Below, in pieces: positions 8,675-18,300 of a stretch of 64,000 bases of DNA. Each line of letters starts with the position of its first letter. Positions within the stretch are counted from its first letter, which is position 1. The stretch covers positions 940,529 through 1,004,528 of the forward strand of contig DATALT010000002.1 of NCBI GenBank assembly GCA_036260945.1. The letters are read 5' to 3'. Made by a program: the position numbers and the translations under genes. Origin of the DNA: Candidatus Babeliales bacterium (lineage in GTDB: Bacteria > Babelota > Babeliae > Babelales > JACPOV01). The notes beneath the pieces are model-generated. The model searched no databases and was not told where the DNA came from. It was given only the letters and a program-made list of their open reading frames with translations.

Positions 8675-9403
8675 ATGAAACGAAAAACTTTAAAAATTTT
8701 ATCTATTTTGATCCTATTCTCTTTCGATTATGCAAATGCGATGAGTTTTGGAAACAAATTCATGAGCCACTTTGCAAGGATTGGTTTTATTACAAAAAAA
8801 CCAGTATCAACAACTCTTTTGCGACGCTCACATTCATATTTAAAAAACGATGCGATCGCACAATCTAAAAAATTTAACTCAGTAAAGCCCTCATTATATT
8901 TAGGAGCTAGCATAGGGACCGCCTATCTTTTTAATTTACAGTTAAGAAGACACGAAGCTATTGAAACCGTTCCATCCGAACCACATCTTGGAGAATCGAA
9001 AAAATCGATTGAATTCGATCAGCAAGCGGTTGAACAGATGAAACAATTAACAATTGAAGAGCTAGACCAAACAATGAGTCTAAAGTTGAAAAGTTTTCTT
9101 GATGAAAATGAAAAAACTGGCTACCGAGATTTTCGAAATGCAATTCTAGATTATGAAGCTACGCTTTTATCACACCCAGAAACCAAGAAAATCGTCGATA
9201 TTTGTAAAGAATTTGATTTGGAAAAAGCGAATCAAAATCCTGATGAACTTATCGATAAGCTTTATAAACAAATTACTTTCAAGGAATTACCCCAGGAAAT
9301 GAGCAAAGTTGCGCTAGAAAAGAAATACAGCATTATGTATAGACCATGGAAATTAAATGGTTATGTAGATGCTATGAAGCAAAAAATTCAAGAAAAAAAA
9401 TAA
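8675..9403 (+). CDS. Hypothetical exported protein
   Basis: About 242 residues from the ATG at 8675, chosen because GATGAG lies just upstream and it gives a clean signal peptide (MKRKTLKILSILILFSFDYANA). An in-frame ATG at 8660 would add five residues. The mature part has a second weakly hydrophobic stretch (SLYLGASIGTAYLFN) near residue 78, then a long charged helical region rich in Glu and Lys. I recognise no domain. A hairpin with a T-rich tail lies downstream. Confidence 0.6.
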   Translation: MKRKTLKILSILILFSFDYANAMSFGNKFMSHFARIGFITKKPVSTTLLRRSHSYLKNDAIAQSKKFNSVKPSLYLGASIGTAYLFNLQLRRHEAIETVPSEPHLGESKKSIEFDQQAVEQMKQLTIEELDQTMSLKLKSFLDENEKTGYRDFRNAILDYEATLLSHPETKKIVDICKEFDLEKANQNPDELIDKLYKQITFKELPQEMSKVALEKKYSIMYRPWKLNGYVDAMKQKIQEKK

Positions 9404-9478
9404 CTCTGCGCTTGCCCAAAAAAAATCTACGGCTGCCACTCTGGCAGAAACAAAAAACTTTTTCTTAATCGACCCAGA

Positions 9479-9510
9479 AGACATATTGAAAGATATATGT
9501 CTTTATTTTC
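9479..9510 (+). terminator. Probable terminator after the exported hypothetical gene
   Basis: An 8-bp perfect stem (9479-9486 with 9495-9502) is followed by TTATTTTC. A second small hairpin, CTGCC/GGCAG, lies at about 9433-9447. It ends transcription from the gene stopping at 9403, just before the promoter at 9529. Confidence 0.5.
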
Positions 9511-9528
9511 TACTAATATAAAATTTGC

Positions 9529-9557
9529 TTGACAACCTATACCCAGGCTGCTACGAT
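9529..9557 (+). promoter_or_regulatory. Consensus sigma-70 type promoter with no downstream ORF
   Basis: The -35 box TTGACA (9529-9534) is perfect, the spacer is exactly 17 bp, and the -10 box is TACGAT (9552-9557). It is one of the two best promoter matches I found in the window. No reading frame follows on this strand before the terminator at 9633, so it most likely drives a small RNA. Confidence 0.7.
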
Positions 9558-9563
9558 CATCGA

Positions 9564-9670
9564 AGAATTGAAAAAACTATCAATAATGTCCCTAAACGAA
9601 CAATACTTCTTATGTATTGTTCACCCCCCTAGCCCTTCAGCTTATTTCAAAGTTGGAGGGTTTTTTTTTA
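9564..9670 (+). ncRNA. Candidate orphan small RNA of about 105 nt
   Basis: The unit runs from the expected start site about 7 bases after the -10 box to the T-run of a strong terminator. Inside are a 9-bp hairpin (9598-9606 with 9614-9622, 7-nt loop) and the terminator stem. The unpaired 5' part is A-rich. It does not show the conserved loops of SRP RNA, 6S RNA or tmRNA, and it has no ribosome site or start codon giving a plausible peptide. The gene beyond it is on the opposite strand, so it is not a leader. Confidence 0.55.
9633..9669 (+). terminator. Strong rho-independent terminator
   Basis: An 11-bp stem, 9633-9643 pairing with 9650-9660 (two G-U pairs), has a 6-nt loop and is followed by nine T. 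On the reverse strand it lies just past the stop of the pilP-like gene, but the T-run favours the forward strand. Confidence 0.8.
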
Positions 9671-9679
9671 CTTAAAAAA

Positions 9680-9970
9680 CTATCGCTGCATTTCAATTTT
9701 GCATAACGAGCCGTCGCCCTTACGCACAAGAGCTGCCTGCTCAGATTGCTTTATAATTTCCCACGAACTATTGCTCAACTTTTCTGATTCAGAATTATTT
9801 TTGGTTTCTACAGGCTCCGTGGTCACCACTTCTTTTTTTTGAATTTGCTCATGCGGCATTACTGGAGGCGCAAATTCAAATGGATTACGCGCTGCATCAT
9901 TGCCATTAAGTGCGCAAGGAATGCCCATAAATAAAAAATACTCGAAAAGTCTTTTATGCATTTTATGCAT
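9680..9970 (-). CDS. Small PilP-like exported protein
   Basis: A 96-residue protein with a signal-like N-terminus (RLFEYFLFMGIPCALNG) followed by RNPFEFAPP. The 'NPF' or 'DPF' sequence soon after the signal is characteristic of PilP and GspC-type linker proteins. The last 30 residues (EIIKQSEQAALVRKGDGSLCKIE) resemble the short beta hairpin region of such proteins. The gene overlaps the pilO-like gene by 8 bp and follows it, as pilP does in pil operons. It is shorter than normal PilP at about 175 residues, so the call leans on context. Confidence 0.5.
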   Translation of the reverse strand: MHKMHKRLFEYFLFMGIPCALNGNDAARNPFEFAPPVMPHEQIQKKEVVTTEPVETKNNSESEKLSNSSWEIIKQSEQAALVRKGDGSLCKIEMQR

Positions 9971-10535
9971 ACAGAGATTCCTTAAGCTTGATGGTCTCGA
10001 AAACGCAGTGCACTTGAAGCATATTTTCTTGCCGAGTGATCGAAATCTCTTTGCACATCAGAAATTGTTGCGCATCAAGTTGCTTCAAAAGTTGCATTAT
10101 CTGCGCAAACTTTCCTTGAAAAGTATAGGAAAGTCCCTGCTTAGTGCACCATTCTTTTTCTTTTTCGTATTGATATGAACATGATTGCACCACTAGCCCA
10201 CATTTTTCAGCGATGGCAAGAATGGCGAGAAGTTTAGTTGGCGCTTGCACAGAATTACTATTAAATAGATCTCGCAACTCAGATCTTAAATTATTCGATT
10301 GCTGCCTTAAGCGTTCACTATTTTTTTTATCCTCATATCCCTGTGAAATTGTTTTTTCAAGAATTGTCGTATGCTTAATGACCGATTCATGCGTATTTGC
10401 TAATCCCAAATAGATACCAAAATACCAAACGGTAACTAAAATACTTATTAAGAAAATAGTCAGCACATACCTAACAACCGATGAATAGTGAGCGACGCGC
10501 GCTGCTATTCGATCTACACCAATAACAAGATACAT
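9963..10535 (-). CDS. pilO: PilO-like pilus assembly protein
   Basis: 190 residues with one N-terminal membrane helix (residues 24-46, YVLTIFLISILVTVWYFGIYL), a coiled coil (about 50-95) and a ferredoxin-like C-terminal domain (KLLAILAIAEKCGLVVQSC, then YTFQGKFAQIMQLLKQLDAQQFLMCKEISI). This is the standard PilO plan and matches the 'short-range difference of pseudopilin' pattern of the PilO family. It forms a unit with the following PilP-like gene. PilN is encoded 4 kb away on the opposite strand. Confidence 0.72.
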   Translation of the reverse strand: MYLVIGVDRIAARVAHYSSVVRYVLTIFLISILVTVWYFGIYLGLANTHESVIKHTTILEKTISQGYEDKKNSERLRQQSNNLRSELRDLFNSNSVQAPTKLLAILAIAEKCGLVVQSCSYQYEKEKEWCTKQGLSYTFQGKFAQIMQLLKQLDAQQFLMCKEISITRQENMLQVHCVFETIKLKESLYA

Positions 10536-10546
10536 TCAAATAGTCC

Positions 10547-11755
10547 TTAGCTTACTAAGAAGTTTGGCTTTATCCACTGCAATGGATCTATCTGTATGTT
10601 ATTAATTCTCATTTCCCAATGTAAATGGTATCCACTTGCATAACCGGTTTTGCCAAGTGTACCGAGCGGGCTGCCACGTTTTATTTTTTTTCCAGGCGTA
10701 ATATCGGCAAAATCATCTAAATGAAAGAAAAGTGATAGAATGCCGCAACCATGATCAATAACAACAGTGTTGCCACTATGCGCATAACGATTTTTCACAA
10801 CAACAATACCGTCTTGCGGCGCCCATACAACACTCTTTGGTGTGTTTAGCACATCAACGGCTTTATGAACATAGCGTCCTTTTTCTTGCGTGGTACGTAT
10901 GGTTCCAAAATCGGTTGATACTGCCTGAATTTCGATTGGTGGATAGAAAGTGCCTGCCCACAATTTTTCTTTTGGAGATAGCTTTGCTAATTTTTCAAGC
11001 TCGCCCTCCAACAAATCATTGCTCACGCCCAATTCGTGTTCCAGCTTCATTTTTTCTGCGCTTACATGCAATAATTGCTTCTTAAATGGAAACATAATGA
11101 CTTGAAATTTGCCATCGAGTCTGCATGTGCGTCCTGTTTTGTCGACAATGTCGACAGAAGCTACATATTCACTTGGCACCTCTTCGCACGAAATGGGAAT
11201 AAAGCACTCGTAAATGCGTGAATTTTTTGATTCAGGAAAACACTCGAAATTATTTGAAAATGCCGTAGCTACAGCGTGATCTATATCTTTATTAACTTGA
11301 AATTGCAGATGAAGCGTGCGGCCTTGAAATACTTTTAAATCCGATTCTGGACGTACAAATGCCGCTTGCAACGGATCATTATCTACAAAGAATGAACGCT
11401 CTTCTACAATTTTTTTTCTAGAATAAGTGCCGTTCGTTACTTCTACTTTTAATATATGTTTGCCATTGGGTAATGTTTTGGTTGGTACGGTAAATGGATG
11501 CTCAAAGCGACGACTGTTTATTTTGTATTTTGTTAATAATGGCGTTCCGTCGAGCCAAACAGAAATATCTGAAACTTTAAATCCGTCATTACCCGCAAGA
11601 ATACAGTAAACATCCCCTGCGTAAAAATTATTATTCTCGATTCCAGTCAGAAGGCACTCTGGCGAAGACGCATCAAAAAAGTAATGATAGCCGCGCCACG
11701 ACATTAAACCTGTAGCAAGAAAAACACCAATTAAAACAATAATTTTCATGCGCAT
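10547..11755 (-). CDS. Membrane-anchored M23 (LytM) peptidoglycan endopeptidase
   Basis: Zinc peptidase expected to cut peptidoglycan cross-bridges in the periplasm. It has 402 residues from the ATG at 11755, where AAGGTA precedes it; an upstream ATG at 11803 lacks a ribosome site. One N-terminal membrane segment (IIVLIGVFLATGLM) is followed by beta-rich, Ig-like regions (residues 30-230). The LytM domain holds the zinc ligands HKAVD and HLHWE, so it should be active. It lies 11 bp upstream of pilO, which might point to a role in letting pili or envelope machines through the wall. Confidence 0.9.
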   Translation of the reverse strand: MRMKIIVLIGVFLATGLMSWRGYHYFFDASSPECLLTGIENNNFYAGDVYCILAGNDGFKVSDISVWLDGTPLLTKYKINSRRFEHPFTVPTKTLPNGKHILKVEVTNGTYSRKKIVEERSFFVDNDPLQAAFVRPESDLKVFQGRTLHLQFQVNKDIDHAVATAFSNNFECFPESKNSRIYECFIPISCEEVPSEYVASVDIVDKTGRTCRLDGKFQVIMFPFKKQLLHVSAEKMKLEHELGVSNDLLEGELEKLAKLSPKEKLWAGTFYPPIEIQAVSTDFGTIRTTQEKGRYVHKAVDVLNTPKSVVWAPQDGIVVVKNRYAHSGNTVVIDHGCGILSLFFHLDDFADITPGKKIKRGSPLGTLGKTGYASGYHLHWEMRINNIQIDPLQWIKPNFLVS

Positions 11756-11932
11756 GGGATTACCTTGTATTTTTCCGTATTTATGAAACACATTCTTTTG
11801 CATAGCACGATACTCAATATAATTCTTTTTTGTAACCGAGAAAAGCGCATTCTTGGAAAATCATGAAAAGCATTGCTATTGCCTTTCTTGTTTCTTTAAG
11901 ATTCTATCAATTAAATATAAAAGGAAGTAGCG

Positions 11933-13483
11933 ATGCCTCATTTGCGTATTTTTCTAAGCACTTTTTTTTGCTTAATTACGCTCGTTTTGTATGGCCAAAA
12001 TGTGCCATGTCGTACTATTTCTTCATCTATTAGTTCTTGCCAACTTTTCGATACCTGGGTAAATAGTTCTGGGCAAAGAATTCCAATAAACTCGAATAAT
12101 AAATATCATACACCTCTTGGCACAATGGCCGGCTCAAAAATGTTTAAGTTCGCTCATAATCGCGGCCAAAAAACAGCTGCAGGAATAGTTATTGCAATAA
12201 ATCATCCGCGTGGCGGTGAGCTTTTCCCCACCAACGGGGCATTTGCATCTCAGCTTGATGCCTTTCTTTCAAGTATCGATAAGAACAATTACTTTCTTGC
12301 TTATTTTGGGCGCATTCATTTAGTCGTCTTGCACGAACTTTATTCTTATCTTATGAAAATTTATACCACCTTTAATATGACCGTCACACGCGATTTGCAA
12401 GAATATTTAAAAAACGAGCCGGTGCAAGCGCTCAATAGGAAAACACATATCATTAATCATTTCCTTAATATTATTGAAACACAATCAAATCAAGCAATAA
12501 GGGCACGAATGCCAGCGCTTCCGCAACATTTGGCTACTTACGCAGGAAATACGGTACTTTTAAATCATGATTACGGAGCCGATCTTAATCTCTTGATTGA
12601 AAAACAAGAATTGAATGTTATCAACGATCCGGTTGTCCAACAAGGAATTCGCGATATGCGCAGTTCATATCTCGATATTTTTGGAAAATATTTGGCTTTC
12701 TTTAAAAATTATACCAGTTCACTTGATAAAGAAAGCGCTACATACGGTTCTGAATTTGTTGGCCATGCGCGCACTATTCAAAAAATCATGGAGGCAAGTA
12801 CGCCTAAAGTACCGCAACCGGGAACTTGGGATGCCGCGGCCGTAAAACAACGAACTCAAACATTACGTGAATTAAAACATATAAATCCGCCCATGTTTTT
12901 TTATAATGATGAAACAATACGTAGCATTAATGTGATTCATCAAACAGCAAAAACATTTGGGCCAGAGATCCAAAAAGTTGGTTGGCCAAGAAAATTAGTG
13001 CAAGATGCGATCGATCCAACGCCAATCAAAGACAAAAATCGCCAAACAACGCGGCTTGTACCACCCGCTTATTTTCTTGATGCTTCAGGCAATGTAACCA
13101 CCAGTGAAAAAAATGCAGTTCGGTTATACGTAAACATTCCCACCTTGCAAGATATGTATACGCAAGAGGTTCTTGTGCAACCAGAATGGATGAACACACA
13201 GCGAGGAGTTACCTTAATGCTTCGCGCTTGCCTTGGTGATTTTACAGCATTATTTGATCCACTCTTTGAGAATGAAATCATATTAGATCCATGCATTCGC
13301 TGCATTATTATGAACGCAGGAATAAAGCAGGGAGTAATAAATACCGCACGTTATGCACAAGTTTGCGAGGAATGCACAAGCTATCTTGATGCTCTTAAAA
13401 AACTGGTTGCACAGCAACAGCAGGCTCAGCAGGGCCCTCCTCCGCCAATCGATCCATCACAACAACCGCCTCCAGCGCCATAA
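11933..13483 (+). CDS. Large exported protein of unknown function, first of three
   Basis: 516 residues with a signal peptide (LRIFLSTFFCLITLVLYGQ) and ribosome site AAGGAAG. The mature protein is mixed alpha-beta with no motif I can name. Its C-terminus is low complexity, a Gln run leading into PPPPIDPSQQPPPAP. Four cysteines near the end (CLGD, CIRCI, CEEC) could form disulfides. It opens a three-gene run with 11-bp and short overlapping junctions, all on the same strand and all with signal peptides, so the products probably act together outside the cytoplasm. This is inference from layout. Confidence 0.65.
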   Translation: MPHLRIFLSTFFCLITLVLYGQNVPCRTISSSISSCQLFDTWVNSSGQRIPINSNNKYHTPLGTMAGSKMFKFAHNRGQKTAAGIVIAINHPRGGELFPTNGAFASQLDAFLSSIDKNNYFLAYFGRIHLVVLHELYSYLMKIYTTFNMTVTRDLQEYLKNEPVQALNRKTHIINHFLNIIETQSNQAIRARMPALPQHLATYAGNTVLLNHDYGADLNLLIEKQELNVINDPVVQQGIRDMRSSYLDIFGKYLAFFKNYTSSLDKESATYGSEFVGHARTIQKIMEASTPKVPQPGTWDAAAVKQRTQTLRELKHINPPMFFYNDETIRSINVIHQTAKTFGPEIQKVGWPRKLVQDAIDPTPIKDKNRQTTRLVPPAYFLDASGNVTTSEKNAVRLYVNIPTLQDMYTQEVLVQPEWMNTQRGVTLMLRACLGDFTALFDPLFENEIILDPCIRCIIMNAGIKQGVINTARYAQVCEECTSYLDALKKLVAQQQQAQQGPPPPIDPSQQPPPAP

Positions 13484-13494
13484 GGGAGCATTCT

Positions 13495-15306
13495 ATGAAT
13501 TGTATGTTTATGCTCTTTATTTTATGTTGCGCAACGCTAAATGCTCAGCAGCAAGAAATACCTGTAGAAAAATTATACGGAAAATCTGGCGCTCATATTG
13601 CTCAGGAAAAAATAAACGATATTCATAAGCTTTTTAGTTCTATAAAAAAATCGGATATCTCTACAATTGGCAAAGCGGCGGAGTTGGTAAAACTTCGATT
13701 AGAAAAAGAATCTCAAGAACTTGAAAAAAACATTGCTGCACTACAACAAAAAGATGATATCGTTCCGCAAGAACTTTTCTTTAAACAATTTACTATAGAT
13801 CAGCAAATTAAACATTTTCAAAATTTTACAAAATTTAATGCGCCGCAAGGATCGATGTATCAAAACGCAAAAACATTTGCTTCAAATTTACTCAGCTCGA
13901 TTTCTAAACAAGTAAGCAATGTTTCAGAAACTCCTGCACAATCACTTGCGGATCTCATTATGAATTATATCGAAATTGAGCGGGAACAAATACTTTATAA
14001 TTATGATCAGCTTCTAATGTTTTTATTTATGCGTAAGAAAACAGCACTGCCGGCTGTTATTGATTTTTGGAATACACCAGAGCTGCAAGATCGGGTTAAA
14101 AAACGTTCAAAAAAATTGAGTCAACCTAAGGTGCAGTTTGTTGAGCTCGTTGTTAATATTGCGCTTCAAGCAATTATTCTAGCTGGTGGGTCTCTTGCTA
14201 TGGAATGGGAAGATACCGAAGCGCAACAGGAATATGAAGGCTATCAAAAGCAACAAAACCAAATTGCAACCGATTGGCAATCATTTCAGCAAAAATTAGT
14301 CGATGACCAAAAAAAGACCATGCAATCGATTACGAGCGCGTTTGCTAAATCATCAAAAGATATTAACGCGCAATATGCAAAAAATAGTCAGCAACTAAAA
14401 GAGGAAATTCTTTATCTAAATCGTTCTATAAATCTTGATACACCAATCAACCAAGCACTTTCTCGCCCGATTGTCTGGGATGAATATTTTGAAAATAGCG
14501 TTATGAATACTCCCGATGGAAGCCTCCAGTGGTACAACATTTTTCAAGTGTCGCAAGGCGATTGGCAATTTGATCCGACTACAAATAGTTTTTGGCAAAA
14601 TGGGCTAGCTCCTTTCGCGCGCACCGCTTATTGGATGAAAACGCCAGGAACCGCGTCTCTTTTTACGGATGATCCTGCTGCAAATTCTATATTTACCGAA
14701 TATGCAACAGGCGCACTCACCTACGATATTGAAGTTGAAATTAACCTTATTAATATAACCTATCCATTTTTTGTGGGTGTTATTTTTAATCGAGGTCACT
14801 GGATTTCAGGCGACCCTGAGCGCATTTGGCAATATCGCCTTGCTGGGCTCTACGGAACTCAAGCAACAGCCTCCGATCCAAAATCACAAGCGATACAACT
14901 TTGTTTTGCACAACAGCAAATTAAGAAAAAAACAACGAACGAAAAAGAAAGAATTATTGCACCGCTCGAGCAAATTTATAAAAATCCAGGGTCGCATCTT
15001 TATAAACTTGATAACACAGAAATCGATTCATTGCGCCGCAATCCAACAACATTTATTTTAAGTATCACGACTTCGCCTACAACCGTTTCGTGCACACTTT
15101 CAAAGAAGACTCACTCGGGCAATCAAACGCCGCTTTTTAGTAAATCGATCTCAAATCTTGATAATTATCTTTTTATGTTTAGCGGAATTGGATTGATATC
15201 CAGCGGATGCCAAGCAGAATTTAAAATAACTAAACCAACTGATCTTCAATACACACAAAAACAACTCACCCAACTGGCAGGACAGATTGGCACTCTACGC
15301 AAATAA
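13495..15306 (+). CDS. Large exported protein of unknown function, second of three
   Basis: 603 residues with a signal peptide (MNCMFMLFILCCATLNAQ). Residues 40-110 and 245-310 look like coiled coils rich in Gln, Lys and Glu. A hydrophobic stretch near residues 215-240 could be a membrane helix. The C-terminal half (about 330-590) is beta-rich, with an aromatic pattern (GDWQFDPTTNSFW, VGVIFNRGHW) that resembles lectin-like jelly-roll (ConA/LamG) domains. The third gene product carries a similar-looking block. No catalytic motif is visible. Confidence 0.65.
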   Translation: MNCMFMLFILCCATLNAQQQEIPVEKLYGKSGAHIAQEKINDIHKLFSSIKKSDISTIGKAAELVKLRLEKESQELEKNIAALQQKDDIVPQELFFKQFTIDQQIKHFQNFTKFNAPQGSMYQNAKTFASNLLSSISKQVSNVSETPAQSLADLIMNYIEIEREQILYNYDQLLMFLFMRKKTALPAVIDFWNTPELQDRVKKRSKKLSQPKVQFVELVVNIALQAIILAGGSLAMEWEDTEAQQEYEGYQKQQNQIATDWQSFQQKLVDDQKKTMQSITSAFAKSSKDINAQYAKNSQQLKEEILYLNRSINLDTPINQALSRPIVWDEYFENSVMNTPDGSLQWYNIFQVSQGDWQFDPTTNSFWQNGLAPFARTAYWMKTPGTASLFTDDPAANSIFTEYATGALTYDIEVEINLINITYPFFVGVIFNRGHWISGDPERIWQYRLAGLYGTQATASDPKSQAIQLCFAQQQIKKKTTNEKERIIAPLEQIYKNPGSHLYKLDNTEIDSLRRNPTTFILSITTSPTTVSCTLSKKTHSGNQTPLFSKSISNLDNYLFMFSGIGLISSGCQAEFKITKPTDLQYTQKQLTQLAGQIGTLRK

Positions 15307-15322
15307 AAAAGATGGGATGGTA

Positions 15323-18300
15323 ATGAAAAAAAAGTTGTTATACACATTATTATCGCTCAACATGGTATCATTTTTGAGTGCGCAACATTTACCCACGCCT
15401 CAATCAACTGCCGCAGCAAAAATAACCCCACAACAAGCTCTCACTAACTTACAAACGCGTTTTGACGATACAAAAGCAATTGCCCAAGCTCTTTTCAATC
15501 CTGTTTTTCCAAATTCTAACCCGCCAAAACCAAACCCGTATCCGACCACTTCGATAAATGAACGTTTGGTAGACGCTTTTTACGGACCTAATGGTTTAAA
15601 AGTTGATGCAAGCTTACTTATCTATATTAAAAATTTTTACTTTTTCATCGAATATATTACAAAACTTGAGTATGCGGCTCTTATTGCAGCATATGGAGAT
15701 CGACAAAATCTAGATACCATCACCCTTCTTGAAAAAAAAGGATGGCAAGGCTTTATCGATGCAGTGGTGAAAAAAAATGGTGGGGATTTTACTAAATTAG
15801 TTAGCACAATAGATTCATTAAATATAACGCCTAATTTTGACGATATAAAAGACACGATCGTCGTTTCATCATGGCAAAATGTTGTAAACACCCCTTTTTG
15901 GAAAGCGATTCCTGTAACGCTCACGATGATCCGCAATAGCTCATTTTGGCAAGATTATTGCAAGTATGCGGTGACACGTTCATTCTTAACCGATACGTCT
16001 ACCTTGGAATCTGTTTATCAGACAGAGCTTTCTATTTTTAGATTTATTCCAAATATTGAAGTCGCTTATTATCATCCCGATTTTATTCAACTGCGCAACT
16101 CTTCAGAATTCAATCGTCTTCGGCTCATATTAACGGGAAATATGCGCAATCGCTATATCGCTCAATCAAAAGAGTGGAGTCATTATATCGATCCTAGAAC
16201 AGGAACTTATAATTTAATTAAAATTTATGAAAATAGTTTATTGTTTCAAAAAACAAATTTTTATCAACTCATCTCTCTTTCTGATAGGAAAACGCTTGGA
16301 GAACTTACGCAACTCGCTTTAGATAAAAAACTTCCTTTTGATCCAAAATATATTACGCAGCCTCTCGTTCAAGAAAAATTACAATGTTTAGCAATGTTAA
16401 AAAATTTACAAGCGCAAACCTATTATCTCTTTGATAGCGATCACCTCGATCAAACGATCGCTCAGCTCACTAACTCAAAAAACCTTCCCGAACCTTCGCT
16501 TCTTTCTTACTCTGTCGACGATGCTATTTATTTAGACGACCTTGATCATATTATGCAGAGCTATAAAAATCCTGAAAAGCTCGAAACAATGCAAAAGAAT
16601 GCTGGCCTCAAATTAGTAATGACCTCAACCGAATCACCCGATGAATTAGTAGCAGTACAAGATTTTGGATCGTGGTTAAGCGGGTTGTGGTCGGATGTAA
16701 AACAAACTGGCCTTGACGTGTGGCAAGGCGTGCAAGATTTTGGTAAAGCGGCTGTGGATGAAGCGGAAGTTGTTGGACTGAACATTGCAAGTACCTTTAT
16801 TGGTGGCACAGATCCCCAAGCGGCGCAAGAGTTCATGACAAAGTCACGCCAATTGCAACAAGAAGTTGCGCAAGAAATCACCAATAGCGCAGCCGATGCT
16901 CAAAATATAATTAGTGATACCGCCAAAGTAGCGACCGCCGCAGCTTATGGCGCTGCAGGTGTTGTAGGATCTGTATTTGGCGCATTTGATAAACATTTGG
17001 GCCAGGATGTTGAAGGATTATTAGACGCGCAAGCTGATTTACTTATCGATTATTATGCTGATGCGGGGCATGAGTTTGTTGCAGAAGCAACTGGCTTAGT
17101 GCGGCTCACGGTCGATGCCGCGAATTATGCAACAACACTTGTTGCAGATACCGTAATCGGAGCAAAAACTGGTGATTGGAGCGCACTCGGGCAAGATGCA
17201 CTTAATGGTATTAAAAATATCGCTTATGACGTTGTCTCATCAATTATCGCGGTTGCAACATTCATGATTCAATCAATTGTCGATCAAGTAAAAGCGATGG
17301 TTAAATTCGCAGGTTATTTAGTCAGTATTATTACCGATTTAACGATTGATGCATTTAAGGCGGTCTTTAATGGACTTGCCAGCGCACTTTCAGCGTTCGG
17401 CGTTGATAACGCTGTAAACCCATTTGAAAAGACTGGCGATGCTCTTGAAAATCATCGCCGACTCATTGAAGCTACGGTAACGACAGGACTCTTAGTTGCC
17501 GCGGTCGTAGCAACCGACGGACTTGCATTGCCAGTGCTTGCAATGACCGTCGGGCCACAGGCATTTCAAGTTGTCGGCGGTTATCAATCTGACGAGAGAA
17601 CCATTGCCAAGAAAAAAGAAGAGCGTGATTTTGTAAGTAATTTTCAAACATACGTAAGCAACAATGAAATAATAGCCCAAAACGCTAAAAACTCATGGGC
17701 CGATGAGCTCGATAAAAAATACAATGCACAAATTACTAACCAAGAACGCGAACTTGGTTTTTATCAAAACTTTATGCAAGATTATTTTGAAAATATGGAA
17801 CAACAAATGGCCTATTACCTTGGTGGGTCGTTAATACCGCAAATCACACCTGATCCTAATAATAATGGATTGTTAACTGCTGACGTTGGCACCATTTATG
17901 GTTTTAAAACCGGTGCTTTCAATCTCAATCCGTCGCAAGGATTCCCGCTTTATAGCGCTGCTCGCAAAGCATTTAGCCAAGAAATAGCGGTTTCTCCAGC
18001 ACTCGCTATTTCCGACGATGATCAAAAAACAGCGACATCTTCAACGCCACTTAAATTCTGGTTCAATCAAAAAGAAACGATCCCTCTCAGCGAAGAAACT
18101 CAAACCGTTGAGATTAGATGGCGAGCTATCTACACACTTAACATGTTCTATATCGGCCTTTATTTTGGTGGGGAACCTATTGATTTTGACGCAATAAAAA
18201 AATCTGGCGCTGGCCCTCTTGATAGCGGGCATCTTGCAAAAATGATTGTATTTAAAAAAGAAAATAAAGAAGATCCAGTATCGCTCAATCTCTATGAACA

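Noticed and set aside
9564-9670. SRP RNA, 6S RNA or tmRNA
   Set aside because: The GGAA tetraloop motif of SRP RNA, the long open bubble of 6S and the tRNA-like ends of tmRNA are all missing.
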